Below, piece after piece: positions 1-8,300 of a stretch of 15,511 nucleotides of DNA. The translations under genes and the position numbers were made by a program. Source of the stretch: CAZVWV01 sp964631745 (lineage in GTDB: Bacteria; Bdellovibrionota_C; UBA2361; JBGSMV01); NCBI GenBank assembly GCA_964631745.1, contig CAZVWV010000094.1, positions 1-15,511 on the forward strand, given 5' to 3'. The stretch's first letter is position 1. Each line of letters begins with the position of its first letter. The notes beneath the pieces are model-generated. The model ran no database searches and had not been told where the DNA came from. It was given only the letters and a program-made list of their open reading frames with translations.

Positions 1-7
1 GTGGCAC

Positions 8-31
8 CGGCCGACGAGTCGTCGGCGCTCC
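8..31. repeat. 24-base palindromic repeat, copy 1
   Basis: Bases 10-26 form a perfect inverted repeat: an 8-bp arm (GCCGACGA), a single G, then TCGTCGGC. It is flanked by CG on the left and GCTCC on the right. A second copy with the same layout lies at 4782-4805. The two copies differ at only two positions over 24 bases. Those two differences sit opposite each other in the stem (A/T here, G/C in the other copy), so pairing is preserved. This is what a dispersed REP-like element that folds as a hairpin would show. The surrounding bases are unrelated between copies. The element lies only 7 bases inside the window edge, so its left limit is uncertain. Confidence 0.6.
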
Positions 32-385
32 ATAATATCCCTACTCTGCGCCGCGGTTTTTGAGCAGCTACGAACGCTTGACTATCTTGACGACTGTATT
101 AAAGATTGCCCCCACGAACAGCTTCAGTCTGTCACGATTTCAGTATGACTGGTCAGGTTCAGCCAGGCAGAGTCCTCCCTTGAGTTAGAGTATCTTGGGC
201 GGATATCGAAGAAAGGGAACCACAACCAACTAACTACCAAAAGGTCTCCTTTGGTGGAAGTTGCTCGGCCCAGCAAAAACTTGGTTCTAGTCCACGAGGG
301 CGATGAAACCGAGCTGTAATGCTGGGAAGTTGAACCGGAGGGGCCAGAGTCGCCGTCTAGCCATTTGTAAGGACAGGACGTGGCT
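32..385. other. Gene-free stretch, no recognisable feature
   Basis: No reading frame with coding character, no tRNA or rRNA, and no convincing transposase remnant was seen on either strand. Part of it (about 310-350) vaguely recalls the end of a group II intron, but a domain V stem cannot be completed. It lies downstream of the minus-strand protease gene and upstream of the candidate hairpin RNA. Confidence 0.4.
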
Positions 386-391
386 TATAAT
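365..391 (+). promoter_or_regulatory. Candidate sigma70-type promoter for the hairpin RNA
   Basis: A perfect TATAAT lies at 386-391. A weak -35-like TTGTAA lies at 365-370, with a short 15-bp spacer. Transcription would start near 398, about 9 bases before a long stable hairpin. The -10 box is the convincing part; the -35 assignment is poor. Confidence 0.35.
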
Positions 392-397
392 CCAACC

Positions 398-480
398 GGG
401 TACAATCGGGGTCCGTCAATGATTAGAAGAGCGAGGGGACTACGCGCTTCGATCTTGACGGACCCCGTTCCGTGTTTTTT
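398..480 (+). ncRNA. Candidate small hairpin RNA ending in a T-run
   Basis: Bases 407-419 and 455-467 form a perfect 13-bp stem (CGGGGTCCGTCAA with its complement). The stem continues inward with GAT/ATC, GAAG/CTTC and GCG/CGC, broken only by small bulges, to a 9-base loop at 434-442. A perfect TATAAT stands upstream at 386-391. Six T residues (475-480) follow the stem by 7 bases. Together they describe an RNA of roughly 80 nt with its own promoter and a terminator-like end. It matches no RNA family recognised here (not tRNA, SRP RNA, 6S, tmRNA or RNase P). The alternative is a palindromic mobile element or a terminator only; the gap between stem and T-run is longer than usual for an intrinsic terminator. 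Confidence 0.35.
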
Positions 481-532
481 ATTTAGGTTTTGCCATGTTA
501 GGCAGATGTCAGGCCGGAGCTTGTTCGTTGTC

Positions 533-3487
533 CTACAAGCCCCCAAGGCCATACTTCGTAACCCGTTCCTTTCCAGGATGCCCGGGCGTGGGTGTTGGGG
601 TCGGTGGAACATCAGCATCGCCGATCTCTCTTACCGCAAACTGCATGCAGTCGAGATCCCCTGTGCCCAATTGTGGCGGTGCATCAATCTGCGGATTTAT
701 CGCGCAGTATACCCGCATGAATTTACCGTAATAGTTATCGGCCGTAACTTGAAAGCTCACAACGCTCCGGTCTGAAGTTATGCGCTGAATATCAGAGCTT
801 CTTGTGTTGAGCTGGCAGTTATCGCTGCCGGATATTAATTGATGATTGGCATCCAAGCACTCGCTAAGCACCGTCGCAAAACAACTCTCACTGTCGCACA
901 GAACTTTGAGCATGCCGCTGACTTCATACACCTTCCCGTACTGAACAGGTATATCCTGAAAGACATAATTAAAACCCTCTTCGGCGTGCATATGCACTGC
1001 GCGCCCCCCGAATACGGGGCTCTCATAAACTAGTGCTGCTGGAGTATCGGGCTTAAATTCCCAACCATCCGGGAAATTATTCTGTGCGCCGCGGTCATCA
1101 CTGCTTCTATCCGGATAATAATCCATCCCCAGATCAATTCTAAAATCGCCGTTTCTAAGCTTTCCCGGGGAAGGTTCGGGCGCAAGCGATGGAGTCTGTT
1201 TCTCAAGCGCGCCCATATCGCGCGGGCTATGATTGCCGAAATCGTAAGAATAAAATGCGTTATCTGCGCCGGGATCATCGTAACCGGCCCTTTCAAGCGC
1301 ATCGAATACGGGCGCGAGTTCGCCGCTGGCTTGATCTATGCCGGGTGCATTAGACCTAAGTTCATAGTTGGCGCTCTCGCGGTCCTGAAATTTGGGCTGG
1401 GCTACGATATTTCCGAAGCCGGGCCAGGCATCTCCCAGCATACTAAAGACAACTGTCGGAAAGGCAGCGGCATGAACTGCCAGGTCTTGCATATCGCCAA
1501 CCGGCGCCAGATTGCCAGACAAGATACAGTTTTGAATACTTGGCAGAGCGCCAGAATCCACATAAACCCCGCCCCCGCCCGGCGCACGATTGTTGGAGAT
1601 GGTATTATTGACAAGCTTCGGCGCTGTTCCTGCGCCGATGTAAACACCACCTCCGCCAGGCCCTCCACCTAAATACCACTTAGTGGCACGCGCGCTATTT
1701 TCAACAATTATGTTATTTTGCAAGAGCGGCGCGCTACCAGATTCAATCGACACGGCCCCGCCCTTTCCTAGTGCCGTTACGTTATTGATAAAAAGATTAT
1801 TGATCAGCGCTCCTGAGCAGTTTGAAAGATTAACACCCGCGCCATTGGTTGTGCTGCCACTCTGCAAAATGTTCTCGCGAATAGTATTTCCCTTGATAAT
1901 CGCTTGGCTATTCACACATTGAATGGCCGAATTAGTGCCAAGATTTCCTCTCACGGTAAAGCCCTCAAGCGAAGAGGCGCTGTTCACAAAACGGAGTACT
2001 GCTGTGCCACCGGTGCTACGCAACACTGTGACCTCCGGGCCACCACTACTCACAAGGCGAATGGCCTTGGCGCTTATAAGTAGCGACTCGGTGTAAGTAC
2101 CAGGTGCGACTTGAATCTCAACGCCATCCACAGCGGCGTTGATAGCGGCTTGAATACTGCTGTATTGCCCCGGAACATGTAGAATTGTCTTTTGCCGATA
2201 TGCCGCAACAATCGGCCCAGTGATATTAAGCGTGCGGGCGTTGTCGGCCTGATTTGCTATACCGGTCGGATAATTCGGATCGCCCTCAAAATAGACGGCT
2301 GGGTTCGAGAAGTGCGGAATTCTAAACCCCGGGGGATAAGACATTATTGTGGCGTACTCAATCTGATTCGGACCAGCGTAATGTTTAAAGCCGTGTGAAT
2401 ACGGAAAGATTCCCTGCCCGCCATCTTCAATGCTGTGGTGCGCCCCCATATTGTGCGCGATCTCGTGCGGAAAGGTATATCCCGAGATGCAATTCACTTG
2501 GGTTACGCTATAGACAAGATTCTCGGAGGAGTGATCTGGCGCGGTCATCATTTGCGCCAGGCCACACGGTCCGCCGATGGATTGATATACTAAGGCCACA
2601 AGATCGGCGCCGAGCTGGGTACGCACGGCCGGAACTTCATCCCATTCTCCGTCCGTTGGATTGGACAGATGATCCAGGACCGCATAGATATCGCCGCTGC
2701 CGTTGGTTGAAAGTTCATGCACCCCAGCAAGGTTCATTCGCAGTAAAATCGCGCTATTTGCGTAAGCATTATTAGCCTGAGCTACCATCACATGGATCAT
2801 GGAAAGCACGGCCGCATACCCTCCCCACTCAGACTCAACCTGCGGAGTCACCATAAAAGCCACATCAAACGGCACGACCGCTCCGCCGCCACCGGTATTT
2901 TCGCCTAGATCTTTCGCTTGAACTGGTGACCATGTTTTATGCCTGGGCGAATTTGAATTCCGGTTCTGTATCTCTCTGCCCAGTCCGCATGCCTCTTGTT
3001 TCTGTAAATCCTCCTTTTGCAAAATGGCTGTATCGGGGTTAGCGCCGTGCAGCACATAACTGCTGCCATCTATGCCGCTAAAGATTCCGTAAACGCCCGA
3101 GCTCCCATCACTGGCTTGCGTAAAGGAAAGCAAGTATGAGCCGGCTCTTTCACCTTGCGCGCCCAGTAATTTTCCCTGAGCCACGCTAGTAGAGTAATTT
3201 GCCCCGTTAGCTAAGGTCTCGTTAGTTGAGAACTCAGTTCTAGCTGCAACGTAGCGCTTTCCGTCCGGCAACTGCGCCAAGAAATTTTCGCCGATAGCCG
3301 ATCTATGAATCTCAACCTCTTGCTTCCAGGCAACAGCGTCATTTCCTTTTGGAAGGTTGCGCAAACTCTGCCCAAGTAATTCGGGTCCAATGCCGCCAGC
3401 ATCGGCCCAAGCCGGAGCTGCCGGAGCTATGGCAAAAAATAAACAGGCTAGAACTTCGAGGATTTTTCTTGTTGCGAGCTTAATCAT
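533..3487 (-). CDS. Secreted M72-like (peptidyl-Asp type) metalloprotease with beta-helix and C-terminal jelly-roll-like domain
   Basis: The start at 3487 gives 984 residues and a clean signal peptide (MIKLATRKIL, hydrophobic core, AWA-DAG cleavage region). An upstream in-frame ATG at 3520 would add 11 residues that spoil it. Residues about 30-190 look like a propeptide. The protease domain carries the metzincin zinc motif HEIAHNMGAHH at 341-351, with catalytic Glu342, and a Met-turn (IMSYPP, Met382). The region before it (YANSAILLRMNLAGVHE, GADLVALVYQ, CGLA) matches the peptidyl-Asp metallopeptidase family pattern. Residues about 434-717 are a right-handed parallel beta-helix opening with SIQAAINAA and VAPGTYTE and rich in Asn ladders. 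Residues about 755-965 resemble a carbohydrate-binding jelly roll. A PTPTPTP stretch and a short Gly-rich tail end the protein. It is probably secreted or surface-exposed and degrades protein or glycoprotein; the substrate is inferred only. It appears monocistronic. Confidence 0.85.
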   Translation of the reverse strand: MIKLATRKILEVLACLFFAIAPAAPAWADAGGIGPELLGQSLRNLPKGNDAVAWKQEVEIHRSAIGENFLAQLPDGKRYVAARTEFSTNETLANGANYSTSVAQGKLLGAQGERAGSYLLSFTQASDGSSGVYGIFSGIDGSSYVLHGANPDTAILQKEDLQKQEACGLGREIQNRNSNSPRHKTWSPVQAKDLGENTGGGGAVVPFDVAFMVTPQVESEWGGYAAVLSMIHVMVAQANNAYANSAILLRMNLAGVHELSTNGSGDIYAVLDHLSNPTDGEWDEVPAVRTQLGADLVALVYQSIGGPCGLAQMMTAPDHSSENLVYSVTQVNCISGYTFPHEIAHNMGAHHSIEDGGQGIFPYSHGFKHYAGPNQIEYATIMSYPPGFRIPHFSNPAVYFEGDPNYPTGIANQADNARTLNITGPIVAAYRQKTILHVPGQYSSIQAAINAAVDGVEIQVAPGTYTESLLISAKAIRLVSSGGPEVTVLRSTGGTAVLRFVNSASSLEGFTVRGNLGTNSAIQCVNSQAIIKGNTIRENILQSGSTTNGAGVNLSNCSGALINNLFINNVTALGKGGAVSIESGSAPLLQNNIIVENSARATKWYLGGGPGGGGVYIGAGTAPKLVNNTISNNRAPGGGGVYVDSGALPSIQNCILSGNLAPVGDMQDLAVHAAAFPTVVFSMLGDAWPGFGNIVAQPKFQDRESANYELRSNAPGIDQASGELAPVFDALERAGYDDPGADNAFYSYDFGNHSPRDMGALEKQTPSLAPEPSPGKLRNGDFRIDLGMDYYPDRSSDDRGAQNNFPDGWEFKPDTPAALVYESPVFGGRAVHMHAEEGFNYVFQDIPVQYGKVYEVSGMLKVLCDSESCFATVLSECLDANHQLISGSDNCQLNTRSSDIQRITSDRSVVSFQVTADNYYGKFMRVYCAINPQIDAPPQLGTGDLDCMQFAVREIGDADVPPTPTPTPGHPGKERVTKYGLGGL

Positions 3488-3489
3488 AG

Positions 3490-3768
3490 GTCTTAGGGGG
3501 TTATGCCGTATTAGTCGCACTCGGTGGCATTAGCGGGCTAATTGAGCAAAGCGCAGCGTGGTTCCCTCGGTTTTCTGGCTGGCAACTTGGAGTCGGCTGG
3601 ACTGCGCCAATAGATCCGAACGAAGAAGCCGCTAGCGCATACGTCAGGCAATTTGCACATACTGGCGCTGGTGGGACGAAGTACGACCCATATAAGGCAC
3701 AAGTATTAATCTGGGATAACGGTCAGGCGCACAGGTGCGAGCGCAGCGAGCATATCCTGTGGCGCTAA
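3490..3768 (+). pseudogene. Possible 5'-truncated gene remnant
   Basis: A stop-free frame of 92 codons runs from just after a TAG at 3487-3489 to the TAA at 3766-3768. It has no ATG, GTG or TTG start. Its translation begins like the end of a hydrophobic helix (YAVLVALGGISGLIEQSAAW) and continues with Trp-rich, protein-like sequence (GWQLGVGWTAPIDPNEEAAS). The last 18 codons lie within the long hairpin at 3713-3778. It may be a fragment cut at its 5' side by the divergent protease gene and at its 3' side by the palindrome. No family was recognised, and a chance open frame of this length is quite possible. Confidence 0.25.
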
Positions 3769-3778
3769 TGGTTATCCC
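3713..3778. repeat. Long imperfect inverted repeat (hairpin or palindromic element)
   Basis: The outer arms GGGATAAC (3713-3720) and GTTATCCC (3771-3778) are perfect complements. Inside an asymmetric internal loop, GCGCACAGG (3727-3735) pairs with CCTGTG (3756-3761) plus CGC (3763-3765), with one bulged G. The apical loop holds the GCGAGCGCAGCGAGC stretch typical of dispersed bacterial palindromes. There is no T-run, so an intrinsic terminator is unlikely. It could be a solo REP- or MITE-like element or a structured RNA segment. Confidence 0.5.
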
Positions 3779-3945
3779 ATTGATTTTATTCACCACGAAG
3801 AGGCTGTGTTGAAAAAATACCGGCCAGTAGCGGTTGCTTTAGGTTTCGCCAAAACGGCGACACGCTAGACCCCAGCCAGCACGCGTGCATGGGCACAGAC
3901 CAGGCAAAAACAAGCCGCATTTTTAAAATGGCTGGCGGAAGATTT
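3779..3945. other. Intergenic stretch, nothing firm
   Basis: This segment lies between the hairpin and the end of the minus-strand reductase gene. Bases 3800-3816 (GAGGCTGTGTTGAAAAA) resemble the outer end of some insertion sequences, but no partner inverted repeat or transposase was found in the window. There is no open frame of useful length. Confidence 0.3.
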
Positions 3946-4647
3946 TTAGTCTGGAAAGTGTTTAGCTATCTGCACGCCGTATTTTACTAGTAGACACCCC
4001 CCCTGCTGCGAAGTCTCCTTGACTGAAAGCCAATCAAGCATCAACTCTTGAGATACAAGCCGAGCCCCTCCGCTGGGGCCTAACATGATGGGCGGTAGGG
4101 TTAACCAGAGCTCATCGATCAACCGTTCCCGTAAGAAGGCGGTACTAATTTGGGTGCCGCCCTCCACCAAGAGCCGCGCCACGCCGCGCTCACATAAAAC
4201 ATTCAGGACTTCGCCGAGCGGATACCGCTCTGAGGCGTGCCTTACGATCTCCGTCCTGTCGGCTGCCCCATCAATCTGGGTACGCGAGCCACAAAAGATT
4301 ATCTTGGAGGAATCCCCCAGTCGGAAAAAATTATTATCGGTAGAAACGCTGGAGCTTGCTAAAAGAACCTTTGCGGGATTCCTCGACCGACCCTTGGCCA
4401 GGCGCTGATTTTGCAGCTCTAACGAGCGTACCAGTAATTTGGGATTATCGCGACGTAAGGTACCGGCGCCGATCAGAATTGCATCTGACTCGGCCCGTAA
4501 CTCGTCTATCTGGGCCAAGTTCGCGGGGTTGGAAAACACAAAACGCTCCGGGCCTTGTCCGTCTATAAATCCGTCAAGACTGGCTGCGATACTTAATATT
4601 GTATACGGTCGGCGCTGCATGAGGACTAGAAGATATTCCGTATTCAT
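3946..4647 (-). CDS. RibD C-terminal-type (riboflavin-biosynthesis/DHFR-fold) NADPH-dependent reductase
   Basis: The product is 233 residues from ATG 4647; a second ATG at 4620 (MQRRPYTILS) fits the usual family start as well or better, and neither has a good ribosome site. It shows the hallmarks of the RibD C-terminal reductase domain: an N-terminal strand followed by SLDG (23-26), SDAILIGAGTLRRDNPKL (54-71), a central Rossmann-like strand (KIIFCGS), and the dinucleotide-binding VEGG (161-164) before a Pro-rich strand (LPPIMLGP). Family members reduce the ribosyl group of the pyrimidine intermediate of riboflavin synthesis using NAD(P)H. This one lacks the N-terminal deaminase domain of bifunctional RibD and has no rib genes beside it. 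It may therefore be a stand-alone reductase for riboflavin or a related pteridine-type substrate. The family call is firm; the substrate is inferred. The gene ends with TAA, and no terminator is evident. Confidence 0.8.
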   Translation of the reverse strand: MNTEYLLVLMQRRPYTILSIAASLDGFIDGQGPERFVFSNPANLAQIDELRAESDAILIGAGTLRRDNPKLLVRSLELQNQRLAKGRSRNPAKVLLASSSVSTDNNFFRLGDSSKIIFCGSRTQIDGAADRTEIVRHASERYPLGEVLNVLCERGVARLLVEGGTQISTAFLRERLIDELWLTLPPIMLGPSGGARLVSQELMLDWLSVKETSQQGGCLLVKYGVQIAKHFPD

Positions 4648-4696
4648 CTTAAATAAAAGAGAGATTAGCGAAGCTTATGCCTGGGCCTGTACCGCG

Positions 4697-4757
4697 CGCT
4701 GTCGCTTAGCGTTTAGTTCAGATGCGACAGCGAGGGCGGCGGTGGTGGCTTCGCCCT
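4697..4757. repeat. Two adjacent inverted repeats upstream of the Doc-like gene
   Basis: CGCTGTCGC (4697-4705) and GCGACAGCG (4724-4732) are perfect 9-base complements around an 18-base loop. AGGGCG (4733-4738) and CGCCCT (4752-4757) form a second stem immediately after. CGTTTAG, in the first loop, can also pair with CTAAACG (4756-4762), which would make a pseudoknot-like arrangement. The only in-frame ATG of the Doc-like gene (4722) lies inside the first loop and arm. This could be a structured leader or part of the same mobile repeat as the 24-base palindrome that follows. Confidence 0.45.
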
Positions 4758-5186
4758 AAACGGCCTTGCCACTATCTACATCGGCCGGCGAGTCGCCGGC
4801 GCTCCGAGAAAGAGACCTTCTATCCCTCACTCGATGAAGCCATCTATTTGCATGAAATACTCATCCATGAATTTGGCGGTGCCTCCGGAATATTGGACAA
4901 GGGTCTGTTGGAAAGCGCCCTGGCTCGTCCGAAGTCTGGTTATTATAAATCCTTATCAGAACAAGCCGCCGCACTCCTGCAGAGCCTGGCGCTTCACCAT
5001 CCCTTTGTTGACGGCGCCACGCGTGTGGCGTTTGCTCTGACGGCGATTTTTCTTCGATTGAACGGATACAGACTAAAAGTAGGAGCCAAAGCTGGTTCGA
5101 AATTTATCGAGAAGACTCTAATTCAAAAACGGGCCCCCTTAGCGCTGGTCACGGCCTGGCTAGAAAAGCACATGCTCAGATCTTAA
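4722..5186 (+). CDS. Doc/Fic family toxin relative, probably inactive and with a disrupted 5' end
   Basis: From about residue 36 the 154-residue translation matches the death-on-curing (Doc) type of Fic protein: DEAIYLHEILIHEFGG, then ILDKGLLESALARP, then the Fic motif region and FLRLNGY. Active Doc toxins modify EF-Tu or other targets through a motif of the form HPFxDGNKR. Here residues 93-101 read HPFVDGATR, so the conserved Asn and Lys are replaced by Ala and Thr, which should impair phosphate and nucleotide binding. The first about 30 residues (MRQRGRRWWLRPKR...) are Arg-rich, unlike any Doc N-terminus. They are encoded by inverted repeats and the 24-base palindromic repeat, which ends at 4805 just before homology begins. 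The natural start therefore seems to have been replaced, and no other in-frame ATG or GTG exists. No Phd-type antitoxin gene lies upstream. It is probably a decaying toxin. Confidence 0.6.
   Translation: MRQRGRRWWLRPKRPCHYLHRPASRRRSEKETFYPSLDEAIYLHEILIHEFGGASGILDKGLLESALARPKSGYYKSLSEQAAALLQSLALHHPFVDGATRVAFALTAIFLRLNGYRLKVGAKAGSKFIEKTLIQKRAPLALVTAWLEKHMLRS
4782..4805. repeat. 24-base palindromic repeat, copy 2
   Basis: This has the same architecture as the copy at 8-31: CG, then an 8-bp arm (GCCGGCGA), a single G, its complement TCGCCGGC, and GCTCC. The only two differences from copy 1 are a compensating pair (G/C here, A/T there). It sits in the 5' part of the Doc-like gene, directly before the region with homology to Doc proteins. 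This suggests it inserted at, or replaced, the original start. Confidence 0.65.
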
Positions 5187-5315
5187 GGCTCTGGTTGCAT
5201 GTAGGAAGCCAGACCTACTCCCCAATGCCAATCTGAGCTTCGTCCAGGCAAGACACCTTGTTATAGTAGCGCTCCAAATAGTATCGTAACAACCGGCTTT
5301 TACTTAACAGCGCTA

Positions 5316-8300
5316 ATGGCAAGAAAACGGAAATTTGGCTTAATTTTGGGGATGCTCGGTCTTGCGCTCGGTCTCTCGCTAGGCGTTGGTATCAGCTACG
5401 TCAAAAGCTATGCCGCTCGAAGTCTAACAGAGATGTTAGACCAAGAGGCGCGCACCTCGGCCGGATGCTCCTTCCGTTCGGCACCAGTCAAGATCTCGTT
5501 ACTCACTCTTCGGGCCGTGGCCACGGATGCCGCCCTGGTTTGCGATGGCACCCCTAAGTTACGCTTTAAGAAACTGACGGCCAGCTTCAGCCTGGCTAAG
5601 ATTAGAGAACACAAGGTGCTGCTCACAGAGCTAGATCTTATCGAAGGCAACGCGCGTGGCTTTGGCCCCGATAGCGCTACCTATAAATTTATCGGGAGCT
5701 TGGCCGCCCCCTTACCGCCCGAGCGTGACTACCCGGGTCGGTGGAAACTGAAGCTCCAGAAACTTGTGATGAACAACAGCAAGTTTTCTGAAGAAGGTTC
5801 GTTTGGTCGCCTGGTGGCGCGCAGCGCTGACTTGGTGATGTGGCGCACGCCTGATAATAATTTCGTGTTGCAGCCACGCGTGAAGAATATCCGCTTGCAG
5901 CTTAGCAACGATCAGGGCGAGCTGAAAGCGCCCGTTGATTTAGGAGAGTTAGCCGGCGAGCTTTACCTAGCCGACGACTACGTCGACTTTCGAAAGCTAA
6001 GTTTACTGATTAACGATTCTCATATAACGCTGGACGCGCGTTCAACCATTCGGCCAACCCCGGCCTTAAGCGGTTCACTCGACTACAATTTAAATTCCGA
6101 ATCATTTAGCCTGGCGGAGATAATCCGCACCCAAATTCAAGGAGACTCGAAACTTTCCGGTACCGTAGATATGCCCCACATCTCTGGGCAGTTCTCAAAT
6201 ACCGGCCCTACTGAGATAATGGCAGCCAGTGATAAACCCATTATCAGTTTGGATAAATTTACTGGGAATTATTCAGTTCAGAGCAGCGCTGCCGGGCTGG
6301 CCGCGTCTCTTGATGCTTTCCAAGCCTCCGGTCCTAATACTTCTATTGTTTTGGATAAGCCCCTACGTGTATCGCGCGGGGCGATCTCCGGCGCATTTAA
6401 AATTAGCTCGGATAAATTCGCTCTGGAAGGCATAAACGTAGAAGCACTGCGAGCCAACCTTACATTTTCCGGAGAAGCGGCCCATCCTGCGCTTCAAATC
6501 ACCGGAGGCCTCGGCTCACTGGAGAGTTTGGGGTACTCCCTAAAGAATCTCAATTATCGCTCACTGCTAACAGCCTCGGGCCTGGAACTTGACCTAACTG
6601 ACCAGAATGGCCAACTAAAGGCCCACACAAACATTTCACTCGGTAAGGGTGCGGACCTTCAAGAACTAGCTTTCGATTTGAATAACTATAAATTAGGAAG
6701 CTCCGGTGTAGGCGCTGCTTTTTTTCTTACCGGTACGGGTAAGGTCTTAACACAGGCCGGCCAATTGGAAGGTCAAGCTGTTTTGCAGGCTAGCCCACAA
6801 ATTCTTAGCGTCTCAGACCAGAAGGCTGCCTCGGCTCTCAATGCTAAAGTCGAACTTAAGGCCGGGCAGTTGACCCTAAACCTATCTAATAAGTCCGATA
6901 CCATCTCGGCCATGCTCAAGGCCTCGAATTCCGAAGGAACTTTCCAGGCCAATATTAAGCAGTTTCAGCTAAAGGAGTTGATGCCAGAAGTCGAATGCAC
7001 ACAAGGCACATTTTCGATTAATTACGCCTTCAAAGAGAGCCCACTTCGCGGCAACGGCAACATTGATCTTAAAGCCTTGGAAGTAGGCTGTGCTCCTTAC
7101 AAAATCTCCCTCAAAGAATCGCAGATTATCCCCATTAAGACCGGGGAACTTTCTCTTAGCAAGCTTAATTTGGTTGGAAATGATACCACGCTCTCATTGT
7201 CGGGGGCGCTCTCTTTAGCCGACGGTTACAATCTGCGCTCGCGCGGGCAAATAAATCTTAGCTCGCTCTTAGCGGCCATTCCATCCCTGGACGACCTTAG
7301 CGGCACAGTCGCATTGGATGCGGAAGTTTCCGGGCCGATCAGCACGCCCTCGTTTAAGGGCGCAGCCTCTCTAAAAAACGGGCAATTCTCCCTAGAATCA
7401 GCCGATATTTTCGGTTCGGCAATTGAGGCCGATCTAGATCTCTCAGGTTCCGAATTTAGGATCGTCAACCTGTCCGGCAAGGTCAACGATGGCAGTTTTA
7501 AGATTCTAGGCTCGTATTTTCCATTCGGATCGACGCCCTCAAAAATCACTCTGGCTTTGCGCGGATTAAACCTTGAACCGGCCGAGAACGCCAATCTTAC
7601 CTTTTCAGGGGATCTCGTGGCTCAGTTTGGAACAGGCTCTAGTTCACTCTCTGGAAAAGTCACGGTCGATAGCGCAGAACTGCAAAAGACTCTAGACCTA
7701 ACTACCATCATCAAGGGTTTGGTAGGATATATTACCAGCGGCAACGCCATAAAAGATCAGGTCAGTTCACTACCCGATATTAATTTAGATTTGCAGATTC
7801 AAGCCGAGCGCAATGTCTTCGTGCTTACAAACTGGCTAGGAGCCGAACTTAAGGCGGCCATTCGAATTGCGGGAAACCTAGCAAGTCCAAACATAGAAGG
7901 TAGTCTCGACGCGCTAACGGGTTGGTTTGGTTTCAGAGACCGGCGTTTTGAGATTAGCGCGGCCACCATCTCCTTTAAGCCCGGCGAAGCCGAGCCCTGG
8001 CTTGATCTTCATAGCGAAACCAATGTGCGCTCGCTTGAAGGAGACGATCTATTAGTGCAACTTGAAGCGCGTGGCGCTCTCACAAATCCTAAACTAACTT
8101 TGAGCTCCGACTCTGGACTAACACAACGAGAGATTCTGGCCCTGCTCACGGCTGGCAACACCTTACCCGGCCAAACCAGAAACACTGATACTAGGAGCGG
8201 CATCGAACTGGGCGAATTTACTCTATTCGAGGATTCGGCCGATCTGCGACTCGGCCGCCTATTTCGAACCTTGACCACAATTGACAGCATTACTTTGGAA

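Noticed and set aside
310..350. Resemblance to the 3' end of a group II intron (GAGCTGTAATGCTGGGAAG followed by a G-rich run)
   Set aside because: The returning arm of a domain V hairpin cannot be paired, and no reverse transcriptase sequence lies upstream within the window.
380..775. 131-codon plus-strand frame over the candidate RNA and the end of the protease gene
   Set aside because: It is mostly antisense to the well-supported protease gene and crosses the long hairpin. The translation has no protein-like character.
3800..3816. IS-end-like sequence GAGGCTGTGTTGAAAAA
   Set aside because: No matching inverted repeat, target duplication or transposase remnant was found in the window. A single short match is not enough.
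5187..5315. Promoter or terminator between the Doc-like gene and the TamB-Omp85 gene
   Set aside because: TATAGT (about 5264-5269) and a 5-bp TCTGG/CCAGA stem are present, but neither has convincing partners. The spacer must hold some signal, but none can be named with support.
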